A stretch of DNA of 64,000 nucleotides from Urechis unicinctus (GCA_034190875.2 CM067358.1:56490632-56554631); one strand, 5' to 3'. Shown: positions 14,253-23,668, numbered from the stretch's first letter. Numbers and translations are program-made. Notes: a model not told the origin generated them from the sequence alone.

Positions 14253-14953
14253 AAGCTGTGTTGGCTGCGAATGAACGAGCTATACGAACTCATACGCGAT
14301 TTGGAAGCCTGCAAACTGTTTACAATTAGAGTTTATCAGAAGATGTGCCCAACCTCAACCAGTATATATTTGAGGAATGCGATTCAGCCTTTAAAATCAA
14401 CGGGAGTTATGGATTCTTATTACGTCACAAAGAATCAGATGAATTGCGGTACTTTCATTCGTCCGTCAATAACCATCGTATGCTACCAACCCCTCTAGTC
14501 GTACGGAATGCCGATGATTTTGAGAGGGCTATGCGTGAAATAACACAAACAGACATTTTAACCTACGCCCAGAACCAACGACCGGATTCGAAATGGAGTG
14601 TAGAGGAAGTGACTAATTTGACCATCTTTGTGAACCCAATCGAAGATCACGTGATCGGCTACCCACCACCTGTTATACCGGATCACCTGAAAACAAACAG
14701 AGCCATCGACTTGTTAGACCGAAAGAAAACCACGGGTAAACCGTATCAAGACCGATTGTGCTTTTTCAGGGCACTGGCCTTACACAGAGAAGCGAAGATC
14801 AGGAGTCTAGAGAACGCAGCAAAAACATTGTTAAAGACTGCTTACCCCAAACAAAAGAAAAAAACATTTGCGGGTGTACCCCTTGAAGACGTCGAAAGAC
14901 TAGCAAAACAATTCGAAGTGAATATCACCGTGTATACGCTGGACGAGAATCAA
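14253..14953 (+). CDS. Polymerase exon 3: N-terminal region with OTU-like cysteine-protease segment
   Basis: Acceptor at 14251-14252 and donor GTAAGT at 14954. The frame is open except for one TAG at 14327-14329; the same frame codes on both sides of it, so this reads as a point nonsense change. The C-terminal third contains QDRLCFFRALALH, which resembles the Asp-x-x-Cys nucleophile region of OTU peptidases, and later NITVYTL. A His in ENHFSY at the start of exon 4 sits where the OTU catalytic His would be expected. The OTU fold is my inference from pattern; the membership in large animal pPolB N-termini is firmer. Confidence 0.75.
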
Positions 14954-15059
14954 GTAAGTGTGTCTTGTAGTGATTAAACAGAAGTAACAACATAAACGAT
15001 GTAATCATTTGATATCGAAATGGAAATATGAGATGTGATCGATTTGTTATGTGTTTCAG

Positions 15060-17105
15060 GTAGCTACTTTGGTCAAGCGAACGCGTACAAAATTCGCCTC
15101 GACCTTGAAATTGAACCTGTACGAAAATCACTTTAGTTACATAAAAAACTTTGACCTTTATAGCAAATCATATATTTGTGGTACCTGTCAGAAGCTGTGG
15201 AAAAGTGAGAAAAAACTACATCGCCAAGAAAACATATGTACTGTGGAAACCAAATACAAGTACCCAGGCGGTGTTTTTCATCTACCACCCACTATCTTTG
15301 AAGCGTTACGGGACGAAGGAATCGAAATAGAAGACGGTATTTACCCTTACAGAGCCACCTATGATTTTGAAAGTTATTTTGGAGAAGACAACCTACCCGT
15401 CAATTCACCCAAAGTCACCTGGGACCAAAAACACGTACCGTTATCAGTGAGTGTATGTAGCAATGTACCTGATTATACAGAACCAAAATGCTTTGTAACG
15501 GAAGGAAACGCACAAACATTGATTGACAGGATGATGATGTATATAGAGGAGATATCAAACGCTGCCTATCTACTGATGCTTGCTCAATACGAAGCTGCCC
15601 TAACCCAGTTACAAGAGAAAATCAATGAAGCGTATCAACTTGATCCGGTCGTCAAGGGAGAACATCCATTGCAGAAATTACAGAAAAAATTCGACAACTA
15701 TTTACATGTATTACCGTTAGTCGGATTCAACTCATCGAATTATGACCTCAACGTTGTGAAAATACCGTTGACAACTTACCTGCAAGAACATTCATCGATC
15801 AAGTATACCATCAAACGAAATAACTCATTCATGTGCATTGAAACGGACCATGTACGGTTTTTGGATATCACCAACTTTATTGCACCTGGATATACATACG
15901 ACAAATACCTACGAGCCTTTCAATGCGAACAGAAAAAGGGATATTTCCCGTATGAATGGGTGACACTCGATCGCTTGAACCACACAGAATTACCACCCCA
16001 TGCAGCTTTTTACAGTACGTTAAAACAAGAAAACATTACAGCTGACCAATATGCTGAATGTCAAGATGCGTGGGAAGCAGGTCATATGCAGACTTTTAAA
16101 GACTTTTTGATATATTACAACAATTTAGATGTCGAACCGTTTCTGGAAGCCATAGAGAAACAGAGTCGTTTTTACAGTGAGAGAGGTATAGATATGTTGA
16201 AGGATGGAATATCAGTGCCCGGATTAACCATGCGATATTTATTTCAAGACTTGGAAGATTATTTTACCTTACCTGACGAAAAGAACAACGACATCTATTG
16301 GTTGATTAAAAATGGAATAGTGGGCGGACCCTCAATCATCTTTCATCGTTACCACGAAAAAGGAAAAACTTACATCAGGCGTGAACAGAACGGAAATGAA
16401 GCGAAGTTGTGTGAAGGAATCGTAGGTTACGATGCCAATGCGCTGTATTTGTGGGCGTTATCTCAACCCATGCCAGCCAACTTTCCGACCCGACGTCATG
16501 CGCCTGAATTAAACCAATTCAGACCCGAAAACGTGGTGTAGTGGATGAATGGTTGGCTTGGATAGCACACAGCTCACAAAATCAAATACAACATCGTCTA
16601 AACAGAGGGGAAAAACGAATTGGCGCCCGGCGATTACCCGTAGACGGTTGGTGCAAAGAAATGCAAACAGTATATCAGTTTCACGGATGTGTATGGCATG
16701 GCTGTCCGTGTCTGAAATTGACCCATAGCCCCATCAGTGGAAAACTAATTAGTGATTTATATACCGAAACAGAAAGAAATACCCAGTATTTGAGAGGATT
16801 AGGTTATGATGTCGTAGCTGTGTGGGAATGTGAATGGACGAAAAAACGAAAAACAGACCCTCAGATCAAAGCGTTCACGTACAGTCGACCGCAACCACTA
16901 CGAACCGGTTTGACGGAAAAAACAGCTCATAGCCAATATACGTGACGGAACCTTTTTTGGAATGGCTGAAGTAGATATACACGTACCAGAAACCCTTAAA
17001 GACTATTTTAGTGAAATGACCCCTATATTCAAAAACACTGAACTGACCCGAGGTGAAATTGGACCCTTTATGCGAGACTATGCTGAACAACGGGACATTA
17101 TGAAA
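15060..17105 (+). CDS. Polymerase exon 4: zinc finger, exonuclease, motif A, Vsr-like insert
   Basis: The exon begins after TTTCAG at 15059. In order it encodes a finger (CGTCQKLW followed by HRQENIC), exonuclease I (TYDFESYF, about 15360), exonuclease II (GFNSSNYDLN, about 15725), exonuclease III (YYNNLDVEP, about 16115) and palm motif A (GYDANALYLW, about 16430). The frame changes near 16528-16541, next to an AAAA run, and a TAG ends the first frame at 16539-16541. The second frame (to 16945) carries LPVDGW, FHGCVWHGCPC and VVAVWECEW, a pattern like Vsr-type endonuclease folds. A third frame change at the A6 run 16917-16922 leads to the C-terminal part, ending at a GTAAGT donor. Catalytic acidic residues of the exonuclease and of motif A are present. 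Confidence 0.85.
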
Positions 17106-17200
17106 GTAAGTACACAAGGTGACAAGGGGCGTGGGATCATAATGTATTTTTTGCGCTCATTATGATGTCATAACGATTTTAATTATTTATTTTCAAATAG

Positions 17201-17541
17201 ACGGAATGGCGGACGTTGATAGGGAGCTACAAAGGTGTGAAAATATTGCTTGCTAGCCCACTACTGAAATGGTACTTGGAACATGGCCTGGTGATCACAA
17301 AGATATACCAAACACTGGAGTATGAACCCACAGTTTCAAACGATTTGCCGAGACCGTATCAGACGCCAGGTATGCACGAATATATATGATATACTCTTAT
17401 AGTTATATGTGATATACTCTTTCATGCGTTGAATTTTATTTTTGATAATGTTCTTGTTTGTGTGTAGACGTGGGGGTGATGTCGACCCGAGTCAGACCGT
17501 TATAGCCGAAACTTTTAAGCTACTTGGAAATTCGGCCTATG
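17201..17541 (+). CDS. Polymerase exons 5-6: palm motif B region
   Basis: Exon 5 is 17201-17369 (after CAAATAG) and contains LLASPLLKWYLEHGL, the typical block before motif B. Its last part changes frame near an A run at about 17336-17341, and the VSDAR block then reads in the new frame. Exon 6 is 17468-17541 and encodes the acidic linker and KLLGNSAYG, motif B, which contacts the incoming nucleotide. Introns of 98 and 143 nt flank exon 6. Confidence 0.8.
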
Positions 17542-17684
17542 GTAAATATACTAAAATGTATTATTGTAAAATATATTGATTTAATTGTTACTTTCAAATT
17601 TATTTCAAATTTATGATTAAAAAAAAATTAAAAAAAATACCCGTCAAGTGCTGTTGATTTATACTAATTTGTCTATGTTTGTAG

Positions 17685-18484
17685 GTAAATGCGTCACAGA
17701 TAAAACTAAACACCGTGATGTCAGATACGCCGACTACCGAGAGGGTCAGAAATTGATCAACGACAAAAGATTTAGAGCCTTGAACGAATTAACCCCCAAC
17801 CTATTTAAAATCGACATGGCCAAAACCACCATTTATCTCAACTTACCCCAACAAATAGGCTATTTTGTTTATCAATACGCCAAATTACGAATGCTGGAAT
17901 TTTACTATGATTTTATTGATAAGTATGTCGCGAGATGTGATTTTGCCTATGTACAGATGGACACTGATAGTAGTTATATCGCTCTTAGTAGTAGTCATCT
18001 AACAGATGTCATCAAACCCAACATGAAAGAACAATTTTACAGAGAATACCCTCAGTGGTTGCCAGCTGTAGCGTGTGATGATCACAACAAAGACTTTATA
18101 CAGTGTAAAACGAACGGAACCCCGTGGGTACCTCAACCGTGCTGTGTGACCCGCCAAAAATATGATAAACGTACCCCGGGGTTATTTAAAGAGGAGTGGA
18201 GTGGAGATGGTTATATCGGACTGTGCAGTAAAACCTATTACTGTTATGGAACTACCGATAAAGCCTCGTGTAAAGGACTCAATAAGCATCAAAACCACCT
18301 GAACAAGGAGAAATATATGAATGTGCTGAGAGAACAAAAATCAGGTCGTGGTGTGAACCGTGGCTTTCGCATTAACAATAACACAATGTATTCGTATACG
18401 CAAATTAGAGATGGATTAAGTTATTTTTACCCCAAGAGAATTGTGAATGCAGACGGTGTAAGCACTAAACCTTTAGATGTGTGA
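17685..18484 (+). CDS. Polymerase exon 7: motif C and thumb
   Basis: After the acceptor TTTGTAG at 17684 the exon is fully open to the TGA at 18482-18484, about 266 residues. It continues motif B (Gly-Lys), then TIYLNLPQQIGYFVYQYAKL and YVQMDTDSSY, motif C with both catalytic aspartates. The Cys-rich and basic C-terminal part (CSKTYYCYG, ASCKGLNKHQN) matches the usual end of Polinton-type polymerases. Poly(A) signals AATAAA follow at 18528 and about 18612. This is the best preserved part of the gene. Confidence 0.92.
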
Positions 18485-18646
18485 TACATTAATATGCTAT
18501 TTAAGAAATTGATATGTGTTATTATGTAATAAATTGAAGTGAAGGTGTTATGTTATCGATGGATGTGTGCTCTGTAAGAAATTGATGTTTAAAGGCTGTG
18601 AGAGAAACTAAGAATAAAAACGTCGTACATTTTCAACACGCGTTGT
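18485..18646. terminator. Convergent 3' ends with poly(A) signals on both strands
   Basis: The plus-strand polymerase gene ends at 18484 and has AATAAA at 18528-18533 and again near 18612. The minus-strand capsid cluster ends at 18647, and its AATAAA (18651-18646) overlaps the protease stop codon. The 162 nt between holds nothing else and separates the two transcription halves. Confidence 0.75.
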
Positions 18647-19092
18647 TTATTTGCCTTGAATTAAACATGTCACCAGCTTATCATTGGTTGAATAATCGTC
18701 GGTAAATACAGCCAGCAATTGGTTCAAACTTTTTCCACGACATCGTCTCTTTAAATAATACAAACAATAAAGTCCACAAGTATTGGAATTAAAGTCTTAT
18801 AATGGCTTTGTATTATAAGTCCAGTTCACACAATGCTTGGTCAAGAACTTCACAAATACGTTATGAATAGGAGGTAGTCCGTAAGAATCAAAATATTCGC
18901 CTCGTTCATTATGATCAATGAAAATAGCAATCCAGTGTTTGCCTTTTTTGGAAGCTGGATCCGTATTACAAACGAAAAACCGCTGGGGTAGTTGACATGG
19001 CGGGGTAATTTATTCCGCGCAAACACTCCGCGCACAGTAGCTTGAGTGAAAGCGTCTTTTTGTAAGAGCTCGTGTAATTGCCTGGTATCCAT
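18647..19092 (-). pseudogene. Adenain-type cysteine protease (C5-like), broken
   Basis: Maturation protease of adenovirus/Polinton type, about 148 residues. It starts at the ATG at 19092, 2 nt after the capsid stop. Visible blocks are a charged helical start, then (after a frame change at an A/T5 run, 18975-18979) HWIAIFID with the catalytic His, EYFDSYG with the acidic partner, and NTCGLYCLYYL with the Cys nucleophile. An in-frame TAA lies near 18810, three residues before FNSNTCG, where the family has the oxyanion-hole Gln. The stop therefore falls on a catalytic position. The C-terminus ends with TAA overlapping AATAAA. Function in this copy is doubtful, but family assignment from the His and Cys blocks is good. 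Confidence 0.82.
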
Positions 19093-19094
19093 TG

Positions 19095-20409
19095 TTAGGC
19101 AGCGTAATCAAACAGAACGTTACGGTTTCGGTCAATTTGAATCATATTTTCAAATTCGGCATACACAATGACATTAATGGTACGTTCTAGGGCCGTACCA
19201 AAACGCATTTCCAAGCGCACGTTTCCTTGTTTCAACAAATTAAAATGAGTGCCGCTATCACCCAGGTCGGGGGTCAGATCAAAAGCGAATAGTGTATAGC
19301 CATTGGGATAATCACTCCAACTTATGGCATTGCCTTCGTCTTGATAGAGTTGTCCAGTGCTAATGAATAAATTAGCATAACTGCGGGTGTATATATGGTG
19401 ATTAAAATCGGGCTGTAATGGTTTTGCGGGCACTTGTTGCCCGTCAACGTACAGAGCTAAAAATGTGAGGTCGTTATGCTTAAAGTTGAAGGGGTTCTGA
19501 GCGTAATCACCGTTGAACGCCCTATTATCAACACTTCCAACTACAATTCGTTTGGGTAACTGACCCAAAAATAAATTTTCTTGATTGATCGTCATAGCTC
19601 CTTGAGATGCAGAAAACACTTTGGTTTCTATGCGTCTTATGGGGTATTTAGCTGGGCTTCGTTCTAAAGCCTTTATGTGAGCTAGTTGCACGGTGGGGTT
19701 CAACTTTATTTTGCGTACGAATAAGGTCACGGATTGCAGAACTATTTTAGGGGCAAATCCATCTGCAGGATTGGCCATAAGGGCAAAGCTGTCACCGCTG
19801 CGTACTAATCGCAACTTCAAATCTACGCCGTTTAATAAATAGCGTTCTTGACTAAATAATTCTAAATGTAATTTGCCCATCATATCCACAATGCGACTCT
19901 CTTGAGCTCGTTCCTTTCTAGCTATCATCCCCTTGTTGTTAGTACCACCCACGGCGTCCATGTGTTTTGGGGTGTCTTTGTACCATAAACTAGCTGTTAA
20001 CTGAGAGTTTTTGGCTTCCGAACCATAGCTCAATAGCGTTTCCATATAAGCGCGATACGGGTATGTGTTTGTCGAGGAGGACACAAGTTTTTCGTTGAGA
20101 GAGACATCGACTTGAGGAAAAGAGTGAGTGTAACCAGAGGTTAACGGGTGCTACAGCACTGTCAGCCTCCAAAACCTCCCCATCCTTTTTCACCACTTTG
20201 GCATTCACTTGTAAATACGTGTCGTTCAGATCGATATAATCATCACCCGACCCACTGATGTAGAATTCGACTGGACCCGAACCTAAAGCAGCTACCGGAT
20301 GGAATTCGATCCACGATCCATGATCGACACTGCTTTGAGTTGGGGGAATCGAAAATAGGTCTAATTCACTTTTGACACAGGGACAAGATTGGGGGTGTAC
20401 CAGTGCCAT
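19095..20409 (-). pseudogene. Major capsid protein candidate (F54H12.2-like family), one frame change
   Basis: About 438 residues, of the family often named F54H12.2-like in animal genomes and regarded here as the double jelly-roll capsid protein of this element class. The start is the ATG at 20409 (ATCATGG), 3 nt after the pX-like stop, and a splice-acceptor-like TTTTCGGTTAG precedes it. The N-terminal part has ELDLFSIPPTQ, IEFHPV and YISGSGDDYIDL; the rest begins around TNTYPYRAYMETLL and ends IDRNRNVLFDYAA. The two parts lie in different frames that switch near 20115-20121, at an AAAA run, just after LHSLFS. Apart from that the gene is open. Capsid role is from family knowledge, not visible catalysis. 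Confidence 0.8.
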
Positions 20410-20412
20410 GAT

Positions 20413-20811
20413 CTAACCGAAAATATCTTTTGGCAACCTCCGAGTTGTTCCACGACGACCGCGTGAACTACTGTTCCTACCTCGTGCGAGTCGTTTTATA
20501 GAGAATGGTGGTCGGCGACGCGGTTGTTTGGGTGGAACTATTTGATCCAACACTTCCTCTCCGGTTTGTAACAATCGTTTCTTAGCCGACTGTTTCAGAG
20601 ACTTCCCTCCCAACAAATCTCCAACCACCCTCACTCCTGTGGCGTGTTTTTTAACGACAGGTAAAACTTTTCGAACCAGTGGTAACACCATTTTAGCCAG
20701 ACCACCAACCACATTACCAAGGCCGTGTCCACGTTGACTTCTGGCACCGGAAAACACGGGGAGCCCTCCACCCGCTTGGTTCAGGTAATACGGGGTGTAA
20801 ATATCAGCCAT
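20413..20811 (-). CDS. Basic virion core / pX-like protein
   Basis: 132 residues from the ATG at 20811 (ACCATGG); an upstream TTG at 20820 is not needed. The N-terminus has TPYYLNQAGGGLPVFSG and RGHGLGNVV, a glycine-rich stretch found in pX-like proteins of adintoviruses and Polintons. Next comes an amphipathic or hydrophobic segment (LAKMVLPLVRKVLPVV). The C-terminal half is strongly basic with Arg-rich runs (RRRPP, RGRNSSSRGRRG), suiting DNA binding in the particle. The gene starts 6 nt past the stop of the upstream penton-like gene and ends 3 nt before the capsid ATG. It is intact, one of the few fully open genes here. Confidence 0.75.
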   Translation of the reverse strand: MADIYTPYYLNQAGGGLPVFSGARSQRGHGLGNVVGGLAKMVLPLVRKVLPVVKKHATGVRVVGDLLGGKSLKQSAKKRLLQTGEEVLDQIVPPKQPRRRPPFSIKRLARGRNSSSRGRRGTTRRLPKDIFG

Positions 20812-20816
20812 GGTTT

Positions 20817-21626
20817 TCAAAATATAGCTTTCTTGATTTTACGGAAATGTATTGTCACTGTCACTTTACCAGATTCGAATGGAATGGGTCGACCCGTGTC
20901 ATCTCTTATATCGATTTCTATAGTAGAAAAAGTCTTGGTGGCTATCGGGTAATAAAATATCTTTTTATACGTGGAGTTGATCAACTGCCTGCGACGATCG
21001 TGATCGATTGGAATAATACGCAGAAGGGGGACCACAGTGTCTCCTACCACCTGAGCTTTGATGAGATTACAATAGACATAGAGTCCGTACAAGCCTCGAT
21101 CAGGGTCAACAATGTGCTGACCGACTTGACTGTTCTCAAAAATCCCCATTTCAAAACCGAGTCTTTGACGCAACCCCTCGTCCATGTAAACTACAACTGA
21201 CTCATTGTCTAGGGTCATAGTTGCTGTCTGTCGTGTTCGATTGTAGGTGAGACGCACTCGCTCCTCATTTTGCTCCTTTAACTTGGCTGCAAAGGCTTCT
21301 ATCAACGATCCGGTCGTATAAAAACCAGGGGTAATGTGAAAATATTTGGGACGGGCCTCTGCAAATTCACTCACAATGTCATATCGCTCACTGCAACAGA
21401 TATCCGGGGGGAGATTGAGCGCACCAGCCACACGATCCATGACGACCAACCCCTCGTCCTCAGTAACATTGTACCACGTGTAAGGGTACTGAATTTCCGC
21501 TAATCCCACTTCCCAAGCCCCTTCCAACTGTACAGCTTTGGGGAGTCGAGTTAAGTAACGTGTCAACGTGTTGTTGGGGTGATAATTCATTGAACTGTTG
21601 GAAGGTAGGGTCAGAAAGAAACTCAT
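20817..21626 (-). CDS. Penton-like minor capsid protein 1 (intact)
   Basis: 269 residues, fully open from ATG 21626 to TGA. It begins MSFFLTLPSNSSMNYHPNNT and continues with EGAWEVGLAEIQYPYTWYNV, the signature N-terminal beta-rich region of a protein present in nearly all elements of this class, taken as the penton or a minor capsid protein. The C-terminal part has GLYGLYVYCNLI, VPLLRIIPID and TIEIDIRDDTGRPIPF. It is followed 6 nt later by the pX-like gene. A second, damaged copy lies directly upstream. The penton role is inferred from the family and from position between membrane/core and capsid genes. Confidence 0.75.
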   Translation of the reverse strand: MSFFLTLPSNSSMNYHPNNTLTRYLTRLPKAVQLEGAWEVGLAEIQYPYTWYNVTEDEGLVVMDRVAGALNLPPDICCSERYDIVSEFAEARPKYFHITPGFYTTGSLIEAFAAKLKEQNEERVRLTYNRTRQTATMTLDNESVVVYMDEGLRQRLGFEMGIFENSQVGQHIVDPDRGLYGLYVYCNLIKAQVVGDTVVPLLRIIPIDHDRRRQLINSTYKKIFYYPIATKTFSTIEIDIRDDTGRPIPFESGKVTVTIHFRKIKKAIF

Positions 21627-21645
21627 GATGGTGATGCCATGAGAC

Positions 21646-22430
21646 TCAAATTAAGTTCTTCTTGGTTTCACGGAAATGTAAAGTCACCATCACATGTCCG
21701 TCTTCGAATGCCACGGACTGACCCGTGTCGTCTCTTATATCAATTTCTATGGTACAAAAGGTTTTGGTGCCCACAGGGTAATAAAATATCTGTTCGTATG
21801 TCTGGGTCACCATTTTGTGCACTCGGTCGTTGTCCACAGGAACTGTGCGTAGCAAGGGAGCCATCGTGTCACCGACCACTTGTGATTCAATTATACTACA
21901 ATAAACGTACAGTGCGTACAACCCTCGAAATACATTAGGCTTGTAATCAGTTTGAGAATCCTAAAGCGAAAAACATTCCTCACACCTCAATATTTGACGA
22001 AGACCTTCGGTCATGACAACTTGAAGTTTGGGATCAGTTATTTTTACATTCACGGTCTGTGAGTGGGAATTGAATTGAAATCGAACCACGCCTCTGAGAT
22101 GCGATTTGCGGATGTGCATATTGATCCTGTCTATCAATTGTACAGCACTGTAAGAAACGGGGGTCAGGCAAACGACCAAGGACTCGACCAAAGTATCCCC
22201 TTCCAAGTGTCTGTCTATCGTATGGTATCCAGCTCGCTCATCCACTATGACAAAACCGACATTGTCCCCGATGTTGTACCAGGAAACAGGGTACTGAATT
22301 TCTGCTAATCCCACCTCCCAATTACCTTTTAATTGTATGGGTTTAGGCAATTGAGTAAAGTAACGTGTCAGCGTGTTGTTGGGGTGATAATTCATTGAAC
22401 TGTTGGAAGGCAGGGTCAGAAGAAACTCAT
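21646..22430 (-). pseudogene. Penton-like minor capsid protein 2 (tandem paralog, broken)
   Basis: Upstream tandem paralog of the intact penton-like gene and about the same length. Shared blocks are NYHPNNTLTRY, NWEVGLAEIQYP near the start and LYVYCSIIESQ, IEIDIRDDTG near the end. The middle is much more diverged, so the duplication is old. The ATG at 22430 overlaps the stop of the membrane protein as ATGA. The frame is lost after four codons, where the copy has AA at 22420-22421 and the paralog has AAA. A second break is an in-frame TAG at 21961-21963. Both halves otherwise share one frame. Confidence 0.8.
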
Positions 22431-22654
22431 GACGTCGCTTTATGTTTCAAAGTGGGGTTGGGAAGAATGTACCCTAAGCTACTGCTTAACAGAGCAGTCC
22501 ACAAATTACTATCTCCTTTACCCGCCGTTAGATTGTAGATGCTGACGATGATTAAGGTATATAAAATGAGGATTTGTGTGAAAAACACGATTTCGGCTTT
22601 CGGAATTTCCCGACCAAATATGGTCCACACCCGATCACTTCTCTGATCTTCCAT
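22427..22654 (-). CDS. Small membrane protein
   Basis: 75 residues from the ATG at 22654. The frame stays open further upstream, but that part is a shadow of the integrase chromodomain read in another frame, so I start at MEDQRSDRVW. One strong transmembrane helix (about residues 21-41, EIVFFTQILILYTLIIVSIY) is followed by NLTAG, LWTALLSSSLGYILPNP and a basic tail. Proteins with this core and the LWTALLSSSLGY block recur in related elements, where the role is unknown. It could sit in an internal membrane or envelope. Its TGA overlaps the next ATG. Confidence 0.75.
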   Translation of the reverse strand: MEDQRSDRVWTIFGREIPKAEIVFFTQILILYTLIIVSIYNLTAGKGDSNLWTALLSSSLGYILPNPTLKHKATS

Positions 22655-22679
22655 CCTAATGACGCTTCTGTTCCAAATC

Positions 22680-23110
22680 TCAGTTTTTATACAGCTCCAC
22701 ACCACTAACCCAACTATTAAAACTGGCAGGGTAGCCAAACCACTTGACAAAGTATTGTTTTTGTCCTTTCCGTTTACGTTCTTTGATAATTTTTTCAACC
22801 CTATACCATGCTTTGTCATTCACTTTCTGTAATTATTCCGCGTAAAATGTTCCCTCTAACACTTCGTCATTATCATCCTTTATCGTATACACATTAGGGG
22901 AGCCTAAGTGAACGTTCTCCACCCGAAACAACTCCTCGCTCCAATTGGAAGTGTAAACCTTTTTAAATTTACCCCGTGCTTGACTGATGCGGACACGATC
23001 CCCGATATCATACCGTGGTCGTTTAACCTCATCAGAGCGTTCCCCGTATAATGTCATCCACGTGTCTTCTTGATTACGCACCGAGACTGATATCGGGGGG
23101 CGCTTAAGTC
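22680..23110 (-). pseudogene. Integrase C-terminal remnant: SH3-like part plus chromodomain
   Basis: One minus-strand frame reads from about 23110 to the TGA at 22680. It contains EDTWMTLYG, RPRYDIGDRVRIS and NWSEELFRV, the C-terminal SH3-like region of retrovirus-like integrases in Polintons. An in-frame TAA at 22833-22835 follows. After it comes a chromodomain in the same frame: YRVEKIIKERKRKGQ, QYFVKWFGYP, NSWV, with aromatic cage positions kept. The catalytic rve core (D,D-35-E) is absent; a TGA closes the frame upstream and the DNA there encodes the ATPase. This looks like a deletion that fused the end of the ATPase gene to the integrase tail. Confidence 0.85.
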
Positions 23111-23668
23111 AGTTAGTAGCCGTAAGTGATCTGGTGTTGCCTGTTTCAAATCGATAAACAAATAACCGTGAGGTTGCGAAGTAGCATCCGAAAAGGCTTC
23201 TTGTACATACTTGATGTTTCGCGGGTACATTTGTTCGGCTAAATGCATGATTTGTGAAGCGTCCCGAGGGTTCTTAAATACCGCTAAATAATGAGCGTTC
23301 AAACTGATTGTTCGATGTTCTTTATTCTTTCCGAATAAATTTTGTACTAAATACAACACGCTAAGATTGCCATGGTGACTCCCTTTGGTGAATAGGCGAG
23401 TGACGCGTTCGTCAGTTTCTTCCATCAAATCATCGATGATCAACAAGGTTCTTTGTTGAGGATCTGTCTCAAAATTCAATCCCTCTACAAATTCCACGTG
23501 CGGTAGTTGAGTGTACATGGTTTGCCACTCTCCGAAACACCACACGATTCGGTCGGGTGGTGGCTCAATGTGACTACCTTTGATTAACTCACTCACAAAG
23601 TAAGTTTTTCCACAGCCGCTCGGACCAGCTATCACGCAACTAAAGGGGTGTTTTAAGGCTCGATCCAT
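23054..23668 (-). CDS. A32/FtsK-like genome-packaging ATPase
   Basis: 204 residues, intact frame from ATG 23668. Walker A is GPSGCGKT (residues about 15-22) and Walker B LLIIDD (about 75-80). These are followed by TRLFTKGSHHGNLSVLYLVQ, SLNAHYLAVFKNPRDAS and the conserved QPHGYLFIDLKQATP. The protein pumps DNA into capsids in related viruses. The last 15 or so residues overlap the integrase remnant in another frame and differ from the usual ending, so the C-terminus was probably replaced at a deletion joint. Promoter elements lie just upstream, and it is the first gene of the closely packed leftward cluster. Confidence 0.9.
   Translation of the reverse strand: MDRALKHPFSCVIAGPSGCGKTYFVSELIKGSHIEPPPDRIVWCFGEWQTMYTQLPHVEFVEGLNFETDPQQRTLLIIDDLMEETDERVTRLFTKGSHHGNLSVLYLVQNLFGKNKEHRTISLNAHYLAVFKNPRDASQIMHLAEQMYPRNIKYVQEAFSDATSQPHGYLFIDLKQATPDHLRLLTDLSAPRYQSRCVIKKTRG

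Larger units (their letters stand above)
13789..18484 (+). pseudogene. Protein-primed family B DNA polymerase gene (seven exons, broken)
   Basis: Replicative polymerase of Polinton/adintovirus type. Proposed exons are 13789-13897, 13990-14136, 14253-14953, 15060-17105, 17201-17369, 17468-17541 and 17685-18484. All six introns are 92-143 nt with GT and AG ends, and junction phases agree. Visible motifs in order are an OTU-like segment, a C2H2-like finger, exonuclease motifs DFES, FNSSNYD and YNNLD, palm motif A (YDANALY), a Vsr-like insert, motif B (LLGNSAYG) and motif C (MDTDSSY). Breaks are an in-frame TAG at 14327-14329, frame changes near 16528-16541 and 16917-16922, and another near 17336-17341. 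The assembled length would be roughly 1,300-1,350 residues, slightly long for the family. The promoter lies in the left TIR, with AATAAA at 18528. The family call is secure; exons 1-2 as part of this gene are inferred from matching splice phase. Confidence 0.88.

Noticed and set aside
14271..14498. 75-codon plus-strand frame starting MNELYELIRDL as the polymerase start
   Set aside because: The frame that continues into the polymerase also reads through this stretch from a good splice acceptor, broken only by one TAG, so the other frame is a shadow.
20847..21200. 117-codon plus-strand frame
   Set aside because: Antisense shadow of the intact penton-like gene.
22655..22819. Long N-terminus of the membrane protein, giving two transmembrane helices
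   Set aside because: This stretch encodes the integrase chromodomain in another frame; the extra hydrophobic segment is its shadow.
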